This document shows, in pieces, positions 17,693 through 27,466 of a DNA stretch of 64,000 nucleotides (positions are counted from its first letter, which is position 1; each line of letters begins with the position of its first letter). This DNA comes from Calothrix sp. C42_A2020_038 (lineage in GTDB: Bacteria > Cyanobacteriota > Cyanobacteriia > Cyanobacteriales > Nostocaceae): the NCBI GenBank assembly GCA_015272395.1, contig JACYLQ010000034.1, forward strand, positions 173,991 through 237,990, in the 5' to 3' direction. The position numbers and the translations under genes were made by a program. Under the pieces are notes generated by a model. The model was not told the origin of the DNA and did not search any database. It saw only the letters and a program-made list of their open reading frames with translations.

Positions 17693-19755
17693 AGTTGATA
17701 TCAATAAGTCTTTGTAACTTTCGTTCGTTTTATGGGAAAACACCAGAAATATTTCTTGCGGTTAACGAAGTAAAAAATACGACAGTAATTCATGGAAATA
17801 ATGGTGTTGGTAAGACAAGTTTATTAAATGCATTTACTTGGGCACTTTATGAGAAATTTAGTGCTGCGTTTGCGTCAGCAGAACAATTGGTAAATAAACG
17901 TGCGGTTGCGGAAGCTGGCATTGGGCAGGGGGTAGAGTGTTATGTAGAAATTACGTGGGAACACGACGGTAAGCGTTACCGTGCGAAGCGTCAATGTCGA
18001 GTGTATAGAAGTGCAGCAGATGTGGAAGCGGGTAAGACTGAGTTGTACATGTTGGTGACAGGGGATGATGGACGCTGGTATGTTCCAGACCAGCAACCGG
18101 AGGAGATTATCAATCAGATTTTGCCGTGTAGTTTACATCAATATTTCTTTTTTGACGGTGAACGGATAGAGAAGATTGTTCGCAATGACAAGAAAGCTGA
18201 AATTGCTGAAGCTACGAAAATGCTTTTGGGAGTGGAAGTAATCAACCGTTCAATCAGACATTTGGGCGAAGCGAAACGTGTACTGGAAGGTGAACTACGC
18301 GCGATAGGTAATTCGGAAGTTAAGAAGTTGTTGGGACAGCAGACAAAAATTGAGTTTGAGGTTGAAGCGATAAACAGGCGCCAGCAAGAAATTCAGCAAG
18401 AAATCGAATATCAGAGTAAATTTAAAATCGAAGTTGGTAATCGTTTACATGAACTGAGTGCAGCCAAGGAGTTACAACAAAGGCGCCAAGATTTAGAGTC
18501 ACGAAAAAACTCGTTACAGCAACAGTTGCGAAAAAGTAAAGATAATTTAAAGCGGTTAATATCTAGTCAGTGTTATAGTGTACTGCTTTTGGAAACGAAT
18601 ATCAAGTTTCGTAGCATTATTGATAATTTAAAAGAGTCTGGATTAAAGCCGGGAATATCGCGCGAATTTATTATTGATTTATTAAATGGTAATAAATGTA
18701 TTTGTGGTAGTTATTTACACGACCATAGTCAAGCACGTAAGCATGTCGAGCATTGGTTGGAAAAAGCTGGTTCTTCTACAGTAGAAGAAACATTAATTCG
18801 GATGACAGCACAAGTTGATGAACTTGATAAGCAAGCAGTATCATTTTGGCAAGAAGTAGATAGAGAACAAGTTAGAATTAATGAAGCGAGACAAACACTG
18901 GGTCAAGTCGATTCAGAACTATTAAATATAAATGAGAAACTGCGGAAAGACCCAAGTGAAGAAATTCGTGATATCCAAAAACGTATAGACGATATTGAAG
19001 CCAAGATTTCCGAGTTAACTTTTGAACAAGGTCGCAACCAGCAGCAAAGCGAGACCTTAAATATCGAATTAGATAATTTGAATAAACAAATCGCCAAGCA
19101 GAAGCTGAATGAGGAACGGCAATTACTTGCACAGCGTCGCATTGGTGCAACCCAAGATGCCATTGACAGGTTGAGTGAGGTAAAAACACGTCAAGAAAAG
19201 CATTTTCGGTATTCACTTGAACAGCGCGTCCAAGAAATATTTAGCGCTATATCTCCGGCGCCGTATATTCCCAAAATCAGCGAAAAATACGAATTAACTC
19301 TTGTAGAAAATACTCTCGGTGTAGAAATGCCAGTTGCTGCATCAACAGGCGAAAATCAAATACTCAGTCTTTCGTTTATAAGTAGCATCATCGATAAAGT
19401 GAGGGAGTGGAGCGAAAAGAAAAAAATGTTATCGCTTCCCGAAAGTAGTACCTTTCCAATTGTCATGGACTCCCCATTTGGTAGCTTAGACGAAATATCG
19501 CGGCGCCATATCGCTAAAATTGTTCCACAAATGGCGAACCAACTCGTGGTATTAGTCACCAAAACCCAGTGGAGGGGAGAACTTCAAGAAGAAATAGCCA
19601 ACCGTGTTGGCAAGGAATACGTTCTAATTTATCACTCCTCCAAACCTGACTGTGAACAAGACTACATCGAACTACAGGGCGAGAGATATCCTTTAATTAG
19701 GCAAAGTCCCAACGAATTCGAGTATACCGAAATAGTGGAGGTTCGCAATGGTTAG
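17689..19755 (+). CDS. SMC/Rad50-like AAA ATPase of the Dnd island, DndD-related
   Basis: The 688-residue protein has Walker A GNNGVGKT (36-43) in an N-terminal RecF/SMC-type head. Two long coiled-coil arms (about 190-300 and 375-500) flank a KCICGS motif (Cys337, Cys339) that resembles a zinc-hook remnant. The ABC signature region is STGENQILSLSF (about 551), and Walker B is FPIVMDSPFGSLDE (about 589-602). It is not the main DndD, which is encoded at 25432. It may be a second motor for damage sensing or restriction. It overlaps the 64-residue gene by 4 bp and the Uma2 gene by 8 bp, so the three are one operon. Confidence 0.85.
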   Translation: MKLISISLCNFRSFYGKTPEIFLAVNEVKNTTVIHGNNGVGKTSLLNAFTWALYEKFSAAFASAEQLVNKRAVAEAGIGQGVECYVEITWEHDGKRYRAKRQCRVYRSAADVEAGKTELYMLVTGDDGRWYVPDQQPEEIINQILPCSLHQYFFFDGERIEKIVRNDKKAEIAEATKMLLGVEVINRSIRHLGEAKRVLEGELRAIGNSEVKKLLGQQTKIEFEVEAINRRQQEIQQEIEYQSKFKIEVGNRLHELSAAKELQQRRQDLESRKNSLQQQLRKSKDNLKRLISSQCYSVLLLETNIKFRSIIDNLKESGLKPGISREFIIDLLNGNKCICGSYLHDHSQARKHVEHWLEKAGSSTVEETLIRMTAQVDELDKQAVSFWQEVDREQVRINEARQTLGQVDSELLNINEKLRKDPSEEIRDIQKRIDDIEAKISELTFEQGRNQQQSETLNIELDNLNKQIAKQKLNEERQLLAQRRIGATQDAIDRLSEVKTRQEKHFRYSLEQRVQEIFSAISPAPYIPKISEKYELTLVENTLGVEMPVAASTGENQILSLSFISSIIDKVREWSEKKKMLSLPESSTFPIVMDSPFGSLDEISRRHIAKIVPQMANQLVVLVTKTQWRGELQEEIANRVGKEYVLIYHSSKPDCEQDYIELQGERYPLIRQSPNEFEYTEIVEVRNG

Positions 19756-20344
19756 TCAAGCAAGCTTAGATGTTACAGAAGATACAACACCAGACACAAG
19801 TTTACATCTGTGGACTGTAGAAGATTACCACCGGATGATTGACGTAGAAATTCTTACAGAGGAACACAAAGTCGAATTACTCGAAGGTCAAATTATAGAA
19901 ATAAGCGCCCACCAACCCCCACATGTTGTGTCTACACAAAAAACTTGGAAGCTTTTACATCGTAAATTAGGGGATAGGGCTGAAATTCGTGTACAAGTAC
20001 CTGTCACTCTTCAACCAAAATCTGAACCTGAGCCGGATGTTGCGGTTGTTCGTTTAGACCCTGGAGAATACATTAACGGTCATCCAACACCCGATGATAT
20101 TTTCTTAATTGTAGAAGTTGCAGATAGAACTTTAACCAAAGACTGCACAACAAAAGCACGTACCTACGCTAAAGCAAAAATACCAGAATATTGGGTAGTA
20201 GACGTTAAATCTCAACAGCTATATGTATTTCGAGAGCCAGGAAAAGATAACTATATACAGCAAACAATCCTAGATATAAATGCCAAGTTATCTTTATTAA
20301 CTTTCCCAGATGTGGAAATTGAAGTCAAACAACTATTTCCTTAA
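19748..20344 (+). CDS. Uma2-family (DUF820) putative endonuclease
   Basis: This 198-residue protein has a PD-(D/E)XK-type fold. Core residues are visible: Glu in VELLEGQIIE, Asp in EPEPDVAVV, Glu in LIVEVADRT, and Lys in YAKAKIPEYWVVD. Uma2 proteins are very numerous in cyanobacteria and mostly uncharacterised; nuclease activity is expected from the fold. GGAGG at 19737-19741 lies inside the preceding ATPase gene, 6 bases before the ATG, and the genes overlap by 8 bp. That placement suggests a functional pairing with the ATPase, which is less usual than the common solitary Uma2. Confidence 0.88.
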   Translation: MVSQASLDVTEDTTPDTSLHLWTVEDYHRMIDVEILTEEHKVELLEGQIIEISAHQPPHVVSTQKTWKLLHRKLGDRAEIRVQVPVTLQPKSEPEPDVAVVRLDPGEYINGHPTPDDIFLIVEVADRTLTKDCTTKARTYAKAKIPEYWVVDVKSQQLYVFREPGKDNYIQQTILDINAKLSLLTFPDVEIEVKQLFP

Positions 20345-20380
20345 AAGTTAAACACTTATTCTCAAACATCTACCAAAAAC

Positions 20381-20854
20381 ATGACAGAAACAGGCAAAAT
20401 TAGAATTGCGAAAGACAAAGCCGAACTAGTAAAATCTTTGACTATTACAGGTGGTAAAACAGGAGCGTTTCAAACATATGCTGATGTTATTGTGTTTGCT
20501 GCCACACTAGGCGCCAAGCATAAAAAGCGCGTTCCTTTAGAAGGAATATCTAAAAAAGAACCAGGACCAATACGTTTAGAGCAATTTATCTCAATGGGGT
20601 ACGATATAGTAATTAAATTACTAGCAGTCGTTGAAACCCAAGACATCAAAATACTATCACTAACCGAAGAAGAATTAGAAACACAACGTAACCAAATATT
20701 TGAAGAATACGCCAACGGTGGACTAGAAATATTACAAGGCGAACTGCGCGGTTCAGTAGATTATTTAGAAAGGATATTACTACTACTCAGCTACGAACGC
20801 GCGGGTAAAGATAGAACTAATGAAGAATTTGATTTGAGTAGATTTTTATATTAA
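20381..20854 (+). CDS. Dnd-system-associated small protein (type 4-like)
   Basis: A 157-residue soluble protein. Residues about 30-70 (TGAFQTYADVIVFAATLGAK then KRVPLEGISKKEPGPI) fit the family known as dnd system-associated protein 4, found beside dnd genes. Its biochemical role is unknown. The rest is helical and acidic (EEELETQRNQIFEEYA). It lies 36 bp after the Uma2 gene in the same orientation, so it is probably in the same transcript. The family assignment is from memory of the motif and context. Confidence 0.72.
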   Translation: MTETGKIRIAKDKAELVKSLTITGGKTGAFQTYADVIVFAATLGAKHKKRVPLEGISKKEPGPIRLEQFISMGYDIVIKLLAVVETQDIKILSLTEEELETQRNQIFEEYANGGLEILQGELRGSVDYLERILLLLSYERAGKDRTNEEFDLSRFLY

Positions 20855-20939
20855 ATTATGTGGAAAGACGAAATTTTAGAAGACATCCAATGATAAGTAA
20901 TGGAAAACTATAAAATCTCTATTAAGTAATAAATTTTAT

Positions 20940-21878
20940 ATGAAAGACACTTCTTACTATTCAAATCTTTTTTCTAAACTTAAGGTAAGTAAAAGTAAAG
21001 AATTAGGCACTGCTAATCATAAACCAATATTAATATTAAGCGTTATTGATTTAATTACGCGAGGAATAATAACAAATAATCAGATTACTGTATCTGACGA
21101 ACTAATTAATACTTTTGATAAATATTGGGATGTAATAGGGACAAAATCACGCAAAGGAGGCTTACATTACCCCTTTTTTCATTTACAGAGCGAAGGTTTT
21201 TGGCATATAGTATTCAAACCTGACTATGACAAATTACGAATAACAACAATAAATAAATTGAGGTTAGGCGTAGAGTATGCTTATTTAGAAGATGAGTTAT
21301 TCAATTTGTTACAAAATGAAAATTCACGGCAGGAAATAGTTGAATCATTGATTTCAGCTTGGTTTGCAGATAATACTAGTGAAATAGAAAAAGTGGCTCA
21401 AATTAATCAAGATTTACAAGATTTATCATCAGAGTTAGATATTTGTGAAACAACAAATTATGATGCACAATCTAAAGAAAGTTTGAAAACGTCAATTATC
21501 AGAAACACTTTTTTTAGAAAAGCTGTATTACATACTTATGAATATAAATGTGCTTTCTGTGGATTAAAAGTAATGAAATTAAGTAAATATCATATAGTAG
21601 ATGGAGCGCATATAAAGCCCTTTGGAGAATTTCGTGATAGCAGAATTAAGAATGGTATATCACTGTGCAAAAATCACCATTGGGCGTTCGACACAGGCTT
21701 ATTTACTGTTGATGAACAGTACAAAATCATCATAAGTAAAAATTTTGAAGAGGAATCTCCAAATGCTCAACCCATGAAAAGCTTTCATGGCAAAATCTTA
21801 TATTTGCCAAGCTTAGAAAAGTTTTATCCAGAACTAGAATCTTTTGAATGGCATCGCCAAAATAAGTTTGATAAGTAA
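20940..21878 (+). CDS. HNH endonuclease with N-terminal domain like the phosphorothioate-binding domain of ScoMcrA-type enzymes
   Basis: The protein has 312 residues. Residues about 1-150 (ANHKPILILSVIDLITRGII, HYPFFHLQSEGFWHIVF) resemble the sulfur-binding domain that recognises phosphorothioated DNA. After a linker, an HNH nuclease occupies about 190-275: CAFCGLKV, DGAHIKPFGEF, NGISLCKNHHWAFDTGLF. The two CxxC-like pairs would bind structural zinc. Such proteins are best known as type IV enzymes cutting Dnd-modified DNA. Here it sits inside a dnd locus. The gene is AT-richer than its neighbours and lacks the GGCGCC and CGCGCG words common elsewhere, hinting at later arrival. Confidence 0.82.
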   Translation: MKDTSYYSNLFSKLKVSKSKELGTANHKPILILSVIDLITRGIITNNQITVSDELINTFDKYWDVIGTKSRKGGLHYPFFHLQSEGFWHIVFKPDYDKLRITTINKLRLGVEYAYLEDELFNLLQNENSRQEIVESLISAWFADNTSEIEKVAQINQDLQDLSSELDICETTNYDAQSKESLKTSIIRNTFFRKAVLHTYEYKCAFCGLKVMKLSKYHIVDGAHIKPFGEFRDSRIKNGISLCKNHHWAFDTGLFTVDEQYKIIISKNFEEESPNAQPMKSFHGKILYLPSLEKFYPELESFEWHRQNKFDK

Positions 21879-21890
21879 TTTTTTGATTAC

Positions 21891-23486
21891 TTATAACTTA
21901 GCTGGTAGCCCTAATTCCTGTGGCTCAACAAAGTCGCCCTCAAAATTCATAGTTTTACTGCCAAAAGTCCTAGTTTTAGCAAAATCTTTCCTTAATTCAG
22001 AAATTTCCATAGAATCCTTCATTCCACCTAAAATATATACTAGTAGCTTCGCCGCTAAGTCTTTACCTGCAACTGTTATTCGCTTGCGATTTGTATCATA
22101 TAAGACACCGTACCAAAGCGAATTAGGAAATTCTATGTTACTGAAACCGCCTTTTTTATCAAATGTACGAAGCTTTTTGAAAATTTTCTCAAGCGATAAT
22201 CCTTTTTTAAATACGAGAATACCTAATGCTTGTACTAAAGCAACTTGTCCGACTGGTCGGAAAAGCATATTTCCCTCGCCGCCATTTTTTTCAAAACTAA
22301 ATCTTCTTAAAGAAGGTGTATCTTCATCTTCTAGGATTCTATAACTAGGAAGACTTGCTAAATAATCAAAAAGTGTATAAAACTCTTTTATTCCTTCTTC
22401 AAGTTCTTCATCGTCAGGACGCATGGATATTAAACCCTTCTCTTTCTTCCAGTGTACATATTTTTGTCCCAAGTACCTTTCTGACATTTCTTTTAAGGCT
22501 TGTAGCGTTGTTAAAACGGTTGACTTAGGCGCCACTGTTGCACTATTCCAATTTATACGGGCATGTCTATCTTCACGTTGTTCAAGCAATGGATGGGTTA
22601 CAGCTATCTTTCTTGCAACAATAGAAAAACCGTCATCTTCATCCAACTGGGTTAGTTGACCTTTAGTTAAAGGAACAGCCATTAGGTTTACATGAACAAA
22701 AATGGAACGTACTCGTCTTGTTGCCTCCTGCCTCGTTTCTCCTGATGTAACCGCTGAAATAAACTCGATACCAATTTTTTCTTGTGGCAGCTTCTTCAAA
22801 TAATCTGAGGATAAATCAAATTGTTCAATTAAATCACTAAGTTTTATCGATGTTTCGTATGGAGTTTTATCTTTTTTATAGCGCTGAAGTTGACGGTTGT
22901 TAAGTAACTCTATTAAACCCTGCACTCCCATTAAGCGATGCTGTCCATCAAGAGCGTATATTGTTACGTTTTCTGTATTTACATTAAGAAAACCAAATCT
23001 ACCTTCTTCATCAAGCGAAATAAATTCAGCAGCCGACTTTAATGCTTTTCCTTGATTATTCCATTCTGGCGCCTGTGGAGTATCCACCCAAGGTTGGTTT
23101 AATACAACTAAAACAGGAGGAAACTTATGGTGCTTACGCGATGCTAAGTACTGAACCAAAGCGGCTTGACGCGACCAGTCCAAAGGACGTTGATTAATTT
23201 CATCGATACTATCGGCATCAATTTCGATATTACCACTATGAGGGTTGTATTTATGACTGAGTAGAGGTAGATGTGAAGCAAAGTTAACTCGGCTGGCAAA
23301 CCATTCTAAAGTAACAGAACTTACATACGCTTCCGTACCACCCATCTGTGTCTTTTGTGCAGGTATTAGATTTCCAGTATCTAGATAATTTTCTAAGAGT
23401 AAAGAAAGTATTTTTTGATTCCTTTGTTTGGGTTCGCTATACTGATGAAGAATACTAGATATTAAGTCTAATTCACTTGAAATCAT
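21891..23486 (-). CDS. dndB: DGQHR-domain protein, DndB-like
   Basis: The protein has 531 residues from ATG 23486; an in-frame TTG at 23534 would add 16 more, but the ATG is preferred. The diagnostic DGQHR motif is at about residues 180-184 (ALDGQHRLMG). DndB proteins regulate dnd gene expression and modulate phosphorothioation density; in Streptomyces DndB is a transcriptional repressor. This one is considerably longer than typical DndB (about 360 residues), with a C-terminal part from about residue 330 that contains KKEKGLISMRPDDEE and GKDLAAKLLVYILGG. It runs divergently from dndC and ends 12 bp from the HNH gene. Confidence 0.82.
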   Translation of the reverse strand: MISSELDLISSILHQYSEPKQRNQKILSLLLENYLDTGNLIPAQKTQMGGTEAYVSSVTLEWFASRVNFASHLPLLSHKYNPHSGNIEIDADSIDEINQRPLDWSRQAALVQYLASRKHHKFPPVLVVLNQPWVDTPQAPEWNNQGKALKSAAEFISLDEEGRFGFLNVNTENVTIYALDGQHRLMGVQGLIELLNNRQLQRYKKDKTPYETSIKLSDLIEQFDLSSDYLKKLPQEKIGIEFISAVTSGETRQEATRRVRSIFVHVNLMAVPLTKGQLTQLDEDDGFSIVARKIAVTHPLLEQREDRHARINWNSATVAPKSTVLTTLQALKEMSERYLGQKYVHWKKEKGLISMRPDDEELEEGIKEFYTLFDYLASLPSYRILEDEDTPSLRRFSFEKNGGEGNMLFRPVGQVALVQALGILVFKKGLSLEKIFKKLRTFDKKGGFSNIEFPNSLWYGVLYDTNRKRITVAGKDLAAKLLVYILGGMKDSMEISELRKDFAKTRTFGSKTMNFEGDFVEPQELGLPAKL

Positions 23487-23707
23487 AAATAATGTGTCAA
23501 AAGTCTTTATTTGAACAAGATTAACTATATACAAAGTAAGGAAATACTAAAAATAGTTTTTAAAAACCTTAATTTTATGTGATACTAAAATTTGCTCTTG
23601 CGCAACGAAGCTGTCATATACAAGGTTTTTACGACCAGACCCATAAAGTTGAGTCCGTTTAAAATCAGGCATTAAGTTTGAGCAAGGTGGTTGAATAGGT
23701 AGGAAAA
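23487..23707. promoter_or_regulatory. Divergent dndB / dndC intergenic region
   Basis: This 221-bp AT-rich region must carry both promoters. It contains two similar blocks, TATATACAAAGTAAGG (from about 23526) and CATATACAAGGTTTTT (from about 23617), that could be regulator sites. GGTAGGAAAAATG gives dndC a fair ribosome-binding site. Control by DndB here would parallel known systems, but no binding motif is proved by the sequence. Confidence 0.5.
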
Positions 23708-25324
23708 ATGACTGTAACACAACAGCCAGAAAATAAAAATCAAGGTCAGCGGACTGTTGCTGAGTTTGTCGAAATTATTGAGACACTGACTCAGGAGGTA
23801 CAGGAACTATACTGTTTAGATGCCATTCCTTGGGTTATTGGTTATTCTGGCGGAAAGGATTCTACCGCGACTTTGCAGCTGATATGGGACGCCATCGCAA
23901 AGCTTCCTGTTTCCAAGCGAAAAAAAGTTGTTCACGTTATTACAACCGATACTTTGGTTGAAAATCCTATCGTTGCTTCTTGGGTGCGTAACTCACTCAT
24001 CCAAATGAAAAAAGCTGCTACTGACCAACAAATGCCTTTCGAGCCTCATTTATTAACCCCAGAGGTTGCACAAACATATTGGGTGGGTTTAATTGGAAAA
24101 GGATATCCGGCGCCTCGTCATAAATTTCGCTGGTGTACTGGCAGGTTAAAGATTGATCCATCAAATAATTTTATTCGCGATGTTGTGAGAGCAAATGGCG
24201 AAGCAATAGTCGTTTTAGGTACTCGCAAAACCGAAAGCCTAAATCGTGCTTTAATTATGGCAAAACGTGAAGCACGACGAGTACGCGAACGTGTTAGTCC
24301 TCATCCGAGTTTAATAAATTCTCAACTTTACACTCCTATTGAAGATTGGCGAACAGATGAAGTTTGGCTTTATTTAATGCAGTGGCAGAATCCTTGGGGT
24401 TATAGTAATAAAGACTTATTCGCTATGTACCGAGGAGCAACGGCAGATAATGAATGTCCCTTAGTTGTCGATACATCTACCCCTAGTTGTGGTAGTTCTC
24501 GTTTTGGATGCTGGGTATGTACACTGGTTGATAGCGATAAATCATTGACGGCAATGATTCAAAATGACGAAGAGAAAGAGTGGTTACAGCCGTTAGTTGA
24601 TTTTCGTTTGGAACTAGATATAGAAAATGACCGTCATAAACGAGACTTTCGTCGCATTTGGGGCGAAGTTCAACTTTTTGAGCGTAACGTCAATGGAGAA
24701 ACATCTGTTGAACCAATACCAGGCCCATATACAAAATATTGGCGTGAGCATTGGTTGAGACGGCTGCTTGAAGCACAAACCAAAATTCGTCGCACTGCAC
24801 CAGCAGAAATGCGTGATATTTATCTAATTACACCAGAGGAGCTAAGTGAAATTCGCCGTATCTGGTTACAAGAAAAACATGAATTTGATGATAGTGTACC
24901 TCGTATATATAAAGAAGTGACTGGAGAAGATTTTAAAGACCCTCGTCCGGGCGCTGGTTACAGTCTGCTTGGTAGCGATGAGTGGGAAGTTCTTGAAGAA
25001 CTTTGTGGCGATGATGCTATGCATTTAGAGTTAATGGCAAAGCTGTTAGATACTGAATATCAGTATCGCAAGCGCGGGCGCCGTGTAGGGATATATGACG
25101 CATTAGAAAAATGTTTTGATACAAGTTCACGTTCACAAGAAGACGCAATTAAAAATGCTCATTTGAAACGTGATTTAAGAGAAGCCGTTAGTGAAGGTAA
25201 TGTAGCCAAAGTCAAACAACTAACTTTAGGTGATGCATTATTAGCAGAAGTTAATCAAGAAGAATCTACAAGTGATTCTACGGTTAATAATTGGAAAAAT
25301 ATTAAGTTTAAAAATAAAGAGTAA
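23708..25324 (+). CDS. dndC: DNA phosphorothioation sulfurtransferase DndC
   Basis: This 538-residue protein is a PAPS-reductase-like ATP pyrophosphatase that activates and carries sulfur for insertion into the DNA backbone. SGGKDST (47-53) is the pyrophosphate loop. A cysteine cluster (DNECPLVV, STPSCGSS, FGCWVCTLVDSD, about 255-280), together with FRWCTGRLK, fits the Fe-S-binding site of DndC. The segment DDSVPRIYKEVTGEDF and the rest of the C-terminal half are DndC-specific. Sulfur normally comes from the cysteine desulfurase DndA, which is not in the window, so a chromosomal IscS-like enzyme probably serves. Confidence 0.96.
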   Translation: MTVTQQPENKNQGQRTVAEFVEIIETLTQEVQELYCLDAIPWVIGYSGGKDSTATLQLIWDAIAKLPVSKRKKVVHVITTDTLVENPIVASWVRNSLIQMKKAATDQQMPFEPHLLTPEVAQTYWVGLIGKGYPAPRHKFRWCTGRLKIDPSNNFIRDVVRANGEAIVVLGTRKTESLNRALIMAKREARRVRERVSPHPSLINSQLYTPIEDWRTDEVWLYLMQWQNPWGYSNKDLFAMYRGATADNECPLVVDTSTPSCGSSRFGCWVCTLVDSDKSLTAMIQNDEEKEWLQPLVDFRLELDIENDRHKRDFRRIWGEVQLFERNVNGETSVEPIPGPYTKYWREHWLRRLLEAQTKIRRTAPAEMRDIYLITPEELSEIRRIWLQEKHEFDDSVPRIYKEVTGEDFKDPRPGAGYSLLGSDEWEVLEELCGDDAMHLELMAKLLDTEYQYRKRGRRVGIYDALEKCFDTSSRSQEDAIKNAHLKRDLREAVSEGNVAKVKQLTLGDALLAEVNQEESTSDSTVNNWKNIKFKNKE

Positions 25325-25431
25325 AATTTTGCACGAAGGCGTAAAAAGTAAATGACACTGTTATACGATTATCTTGATTAACTTAGATAGTATGTATATT
25401 TTTACGTCTTGAATACACATAAAAAATCATT

Positions 25432-27417
25432 ATGAAATTTATTGAGCTAGTTTTACAAAATTTTGGTCCTTATTCAGGTAAGCAAGTCATTAACCTTGAT
25501 ACTAAAGTTGATGACATTTCACGTCCAATTTTACTCTTAGGGGGTATGAATGGTGGTGGTAAAACAACTTTCATGGATGCTCTTCGTTTAGCGCTATATG
25601 GTCATCGCGCGTATTGTTCAACTCGTGGCAATTTAAATTATAGTGACTTTTTACTACAATCTATTAATAACCGTACAAAAGCAGATGACACGCGAGTAGA
25701 ACTAGTTTTTGAAAATATTGAAAATGATAAACCAATAAGGTATCGTATTGTTCGTACTTGGGACAGAAGTTTAAAAGATGGAAAAGATTCTTTAGGAGTC
25801 TTTAATATCAAAGATGATACATGGAAGCTAGAAGAACTAGTTAATACTTGGGATGACTATATAGAAAATTTATTACCTTTAGGTATTTCTAATTTATTTT
25901 TATTTGACGGCGAACAAGTAAAAGAATTAGCAGAACAAGAAACACCTCCTCCTGCTGTTGCAGATGCTATTCGCGCACTATTAGGATTAGAATTAGCAGA
26001 AAAACTAGCAGTTGATATAGAAATTTTAGTTAATCGCAAGCGTAAAGAAATAGCTGATAGTAAAGAATTAGCAAATTTAGAAGATATAGAAGAGAAAATT
26101 ATTTTTTTACAAGAAAACTATCAACAAAACAAAGATTTAGAAAATTCCTTTTTAAAATCTTTAGAACAAGCTGAAAAAGATGTAAAAGAAGCATTAGACA
26201 AGTTTGTTTCAGAAGGAGGAAAAATTGCAGCCGAGCGTAGTCAACTAGAAAAACTTCGTAACCAAAAAATAGCAGAGGTAGAAGAAGCGCGTAAAGGAAT
26301 GTGTGATATGACCGATACTGCGTTACCACTAGCTTTAGTAGAAAACTTACTTACCAAAGCGCAAGCGCAAGGCGAGAAAGAATTTCGTATTCAGCAAGCA
26401 CAAATAGCTAGCAATATTTTATTAGAGCGTGATAATAGATTACTAGATTTAATCTCTAATTTAGATATATCAAAAACAGAATATCAAAAAATTAAATCAT
26501 TTTTAGATGAAGATATTTCAACTTTAAATTCTAACTTAATTCAACCTGAAGAATCTTGGTTATTAGCTGATGCAGAGAGTTTAAGTAAATTAAGTAATAT
26601 TCTGTATTATTTACATAACTCAAAAAATCTTGCTAAACAGCAATTAAAGATACTTCAAGTCAAAGAGGATGAAATTGTCACCTTAGAACGTCAAGTACAA
26701 ACAGCAGCTTCACCAGAAGAGTATAAAAAATTGCAGAATGCGTTAAAAGATGCACAAGCTAAAGCTGCAAAAATTAATAGTCAATATGAAGTAGTTAAAC
26801 GGCGTGCCATAGAATTAGAAGCGGAGATTGAAGCAGCAAAAAAAGAGTTAAAAGAATATACAACTCAAACAATTGACCGAAAAAATATTGAGCATATAAT
26901 CACCGCATCTTCAAAAGTTCAAGACACTCTCAAGCAATTTCGCGAAAAACTAACTCGTAGAAAGCTCAATAAACTTGAACTTGAGGTAACAGATTGTTTT
27001 CGTTATCTTTTACATAAATCAGACTTAGTACATCGTGTCGCAGTCGAAACCGTTACCTTTAGCCTTTCATTATATGACTCACAAGGTAAATCTGTTCCTA
27101 AACATCGTTTATCGGCAGGGGAAAAGCAACTTTTAGCTATTGCTTTTTTATGGGGACTCGCGCGCGTTTCTGGGCGCCGTTTACCAGTTGCCATCGACAC
27201 ACCATTAGGGCGCCTCGACTCATCACACCGAGGCAACTTAGTAGAAAAATACTTCCCAGCAGCCAGTCATCAGGTTATATTACTTTCTACAGATACAGAA
27301 ATAGGTAAAGCCGAAGTTGAAAAACTCCGAGAAAACGAAGCCATCGCGCGCGAGTATTTACTTAAATACGACTCAGCAAGGCGCCAGACATCAGTAGTAC
27401 CTGGATATTTCTGGTAA
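25432..27417 (+). CDS. dndD: DNA phosphorothioation ATPase DndD
   Basis: The 661-residue SMC-like ATPase of the modification complex has Walker A GGMNGGGKTT (37-46), then the DndD-typical ALYGHRAYCSTRGNLNYSDF, and SNLFLFDGEQVKELAEQE. Long coiled-coil arms lie at about 185-290 and 390-490. The signature is LSAGEKQLLAIAFLWGLA (from 560), and Walker B is LPVAIDTPLGRLD (584-596). Unlike the other ATPase of the island it has no CxC or CxxC hook. It provides nicking/ATPase power for sulfur incorporation with DndC and DndE. It lies 107 bp after dndC. Confidence 0.95.
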   Translation: MKFIELVLQNFGPYSGKQVINLDTKVDDISRPILLLGGMNGGGKTTFMDALRLALYGHRAYCSTRGNLNYSDFLLQSINNRTKADDTRVELVFENIENDKPIRYRIVRTWDRSLKDGKDSLGVFNIKDDTWKLEELVNTWDDYIENLLPLGISNLFLFDGEQVKELAEQETPPPAVADAIRALLGLELAEKLAVDIEILVNRKRKEIADSKELANLEDIEEKIIFLQENYQQNKDLENSFLKSLEQAEKDVKEALDKFVSEGGKIAAERSQLEKLRNQKIAEVEEARKGMCDMTDTALPLALVENLLTKAQAQGEKEFRIQQAQIASNILLERDNRLLDLISNLDISKTEYQKIKSFLDEDISTLNSNLIQPEESWLLADAESLSKLSNILYYLHNSKNLAKQQLKILQVKEDEIVTLERQVQTAASPEEYKKLQNALKDAQAKAAKINSQYEVVKRRAIELEAEIEAAKKELKEYTTQTIDRKNIEHIITASSKVQDTLKQFREKLTRRKLNKLELEVTDCFRYLLHKSDLVHRVAVETVTFSLSLYDSQGKSVPKHRLSAGEKQLLAIAFLWGLARVSGRRLPVAIDTPLGRLDSSHRGNLVEKYFPAASHQVILLSTDTEIGKAEVEKLRENEAIAREYLLKYDSARRQTSVVPGYFW

Positions 27418-27466
27418 TAGAGAAAATATACAAGAAGAACTTATAATCTCTAACTCCTAACTCATT

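Noticed and set aside
25432..27417. Zinc hook in DndD
   Set aside because: The coiled-coil apex region shows no CxxC or CxC pair; only the other ATPase of the island has one.
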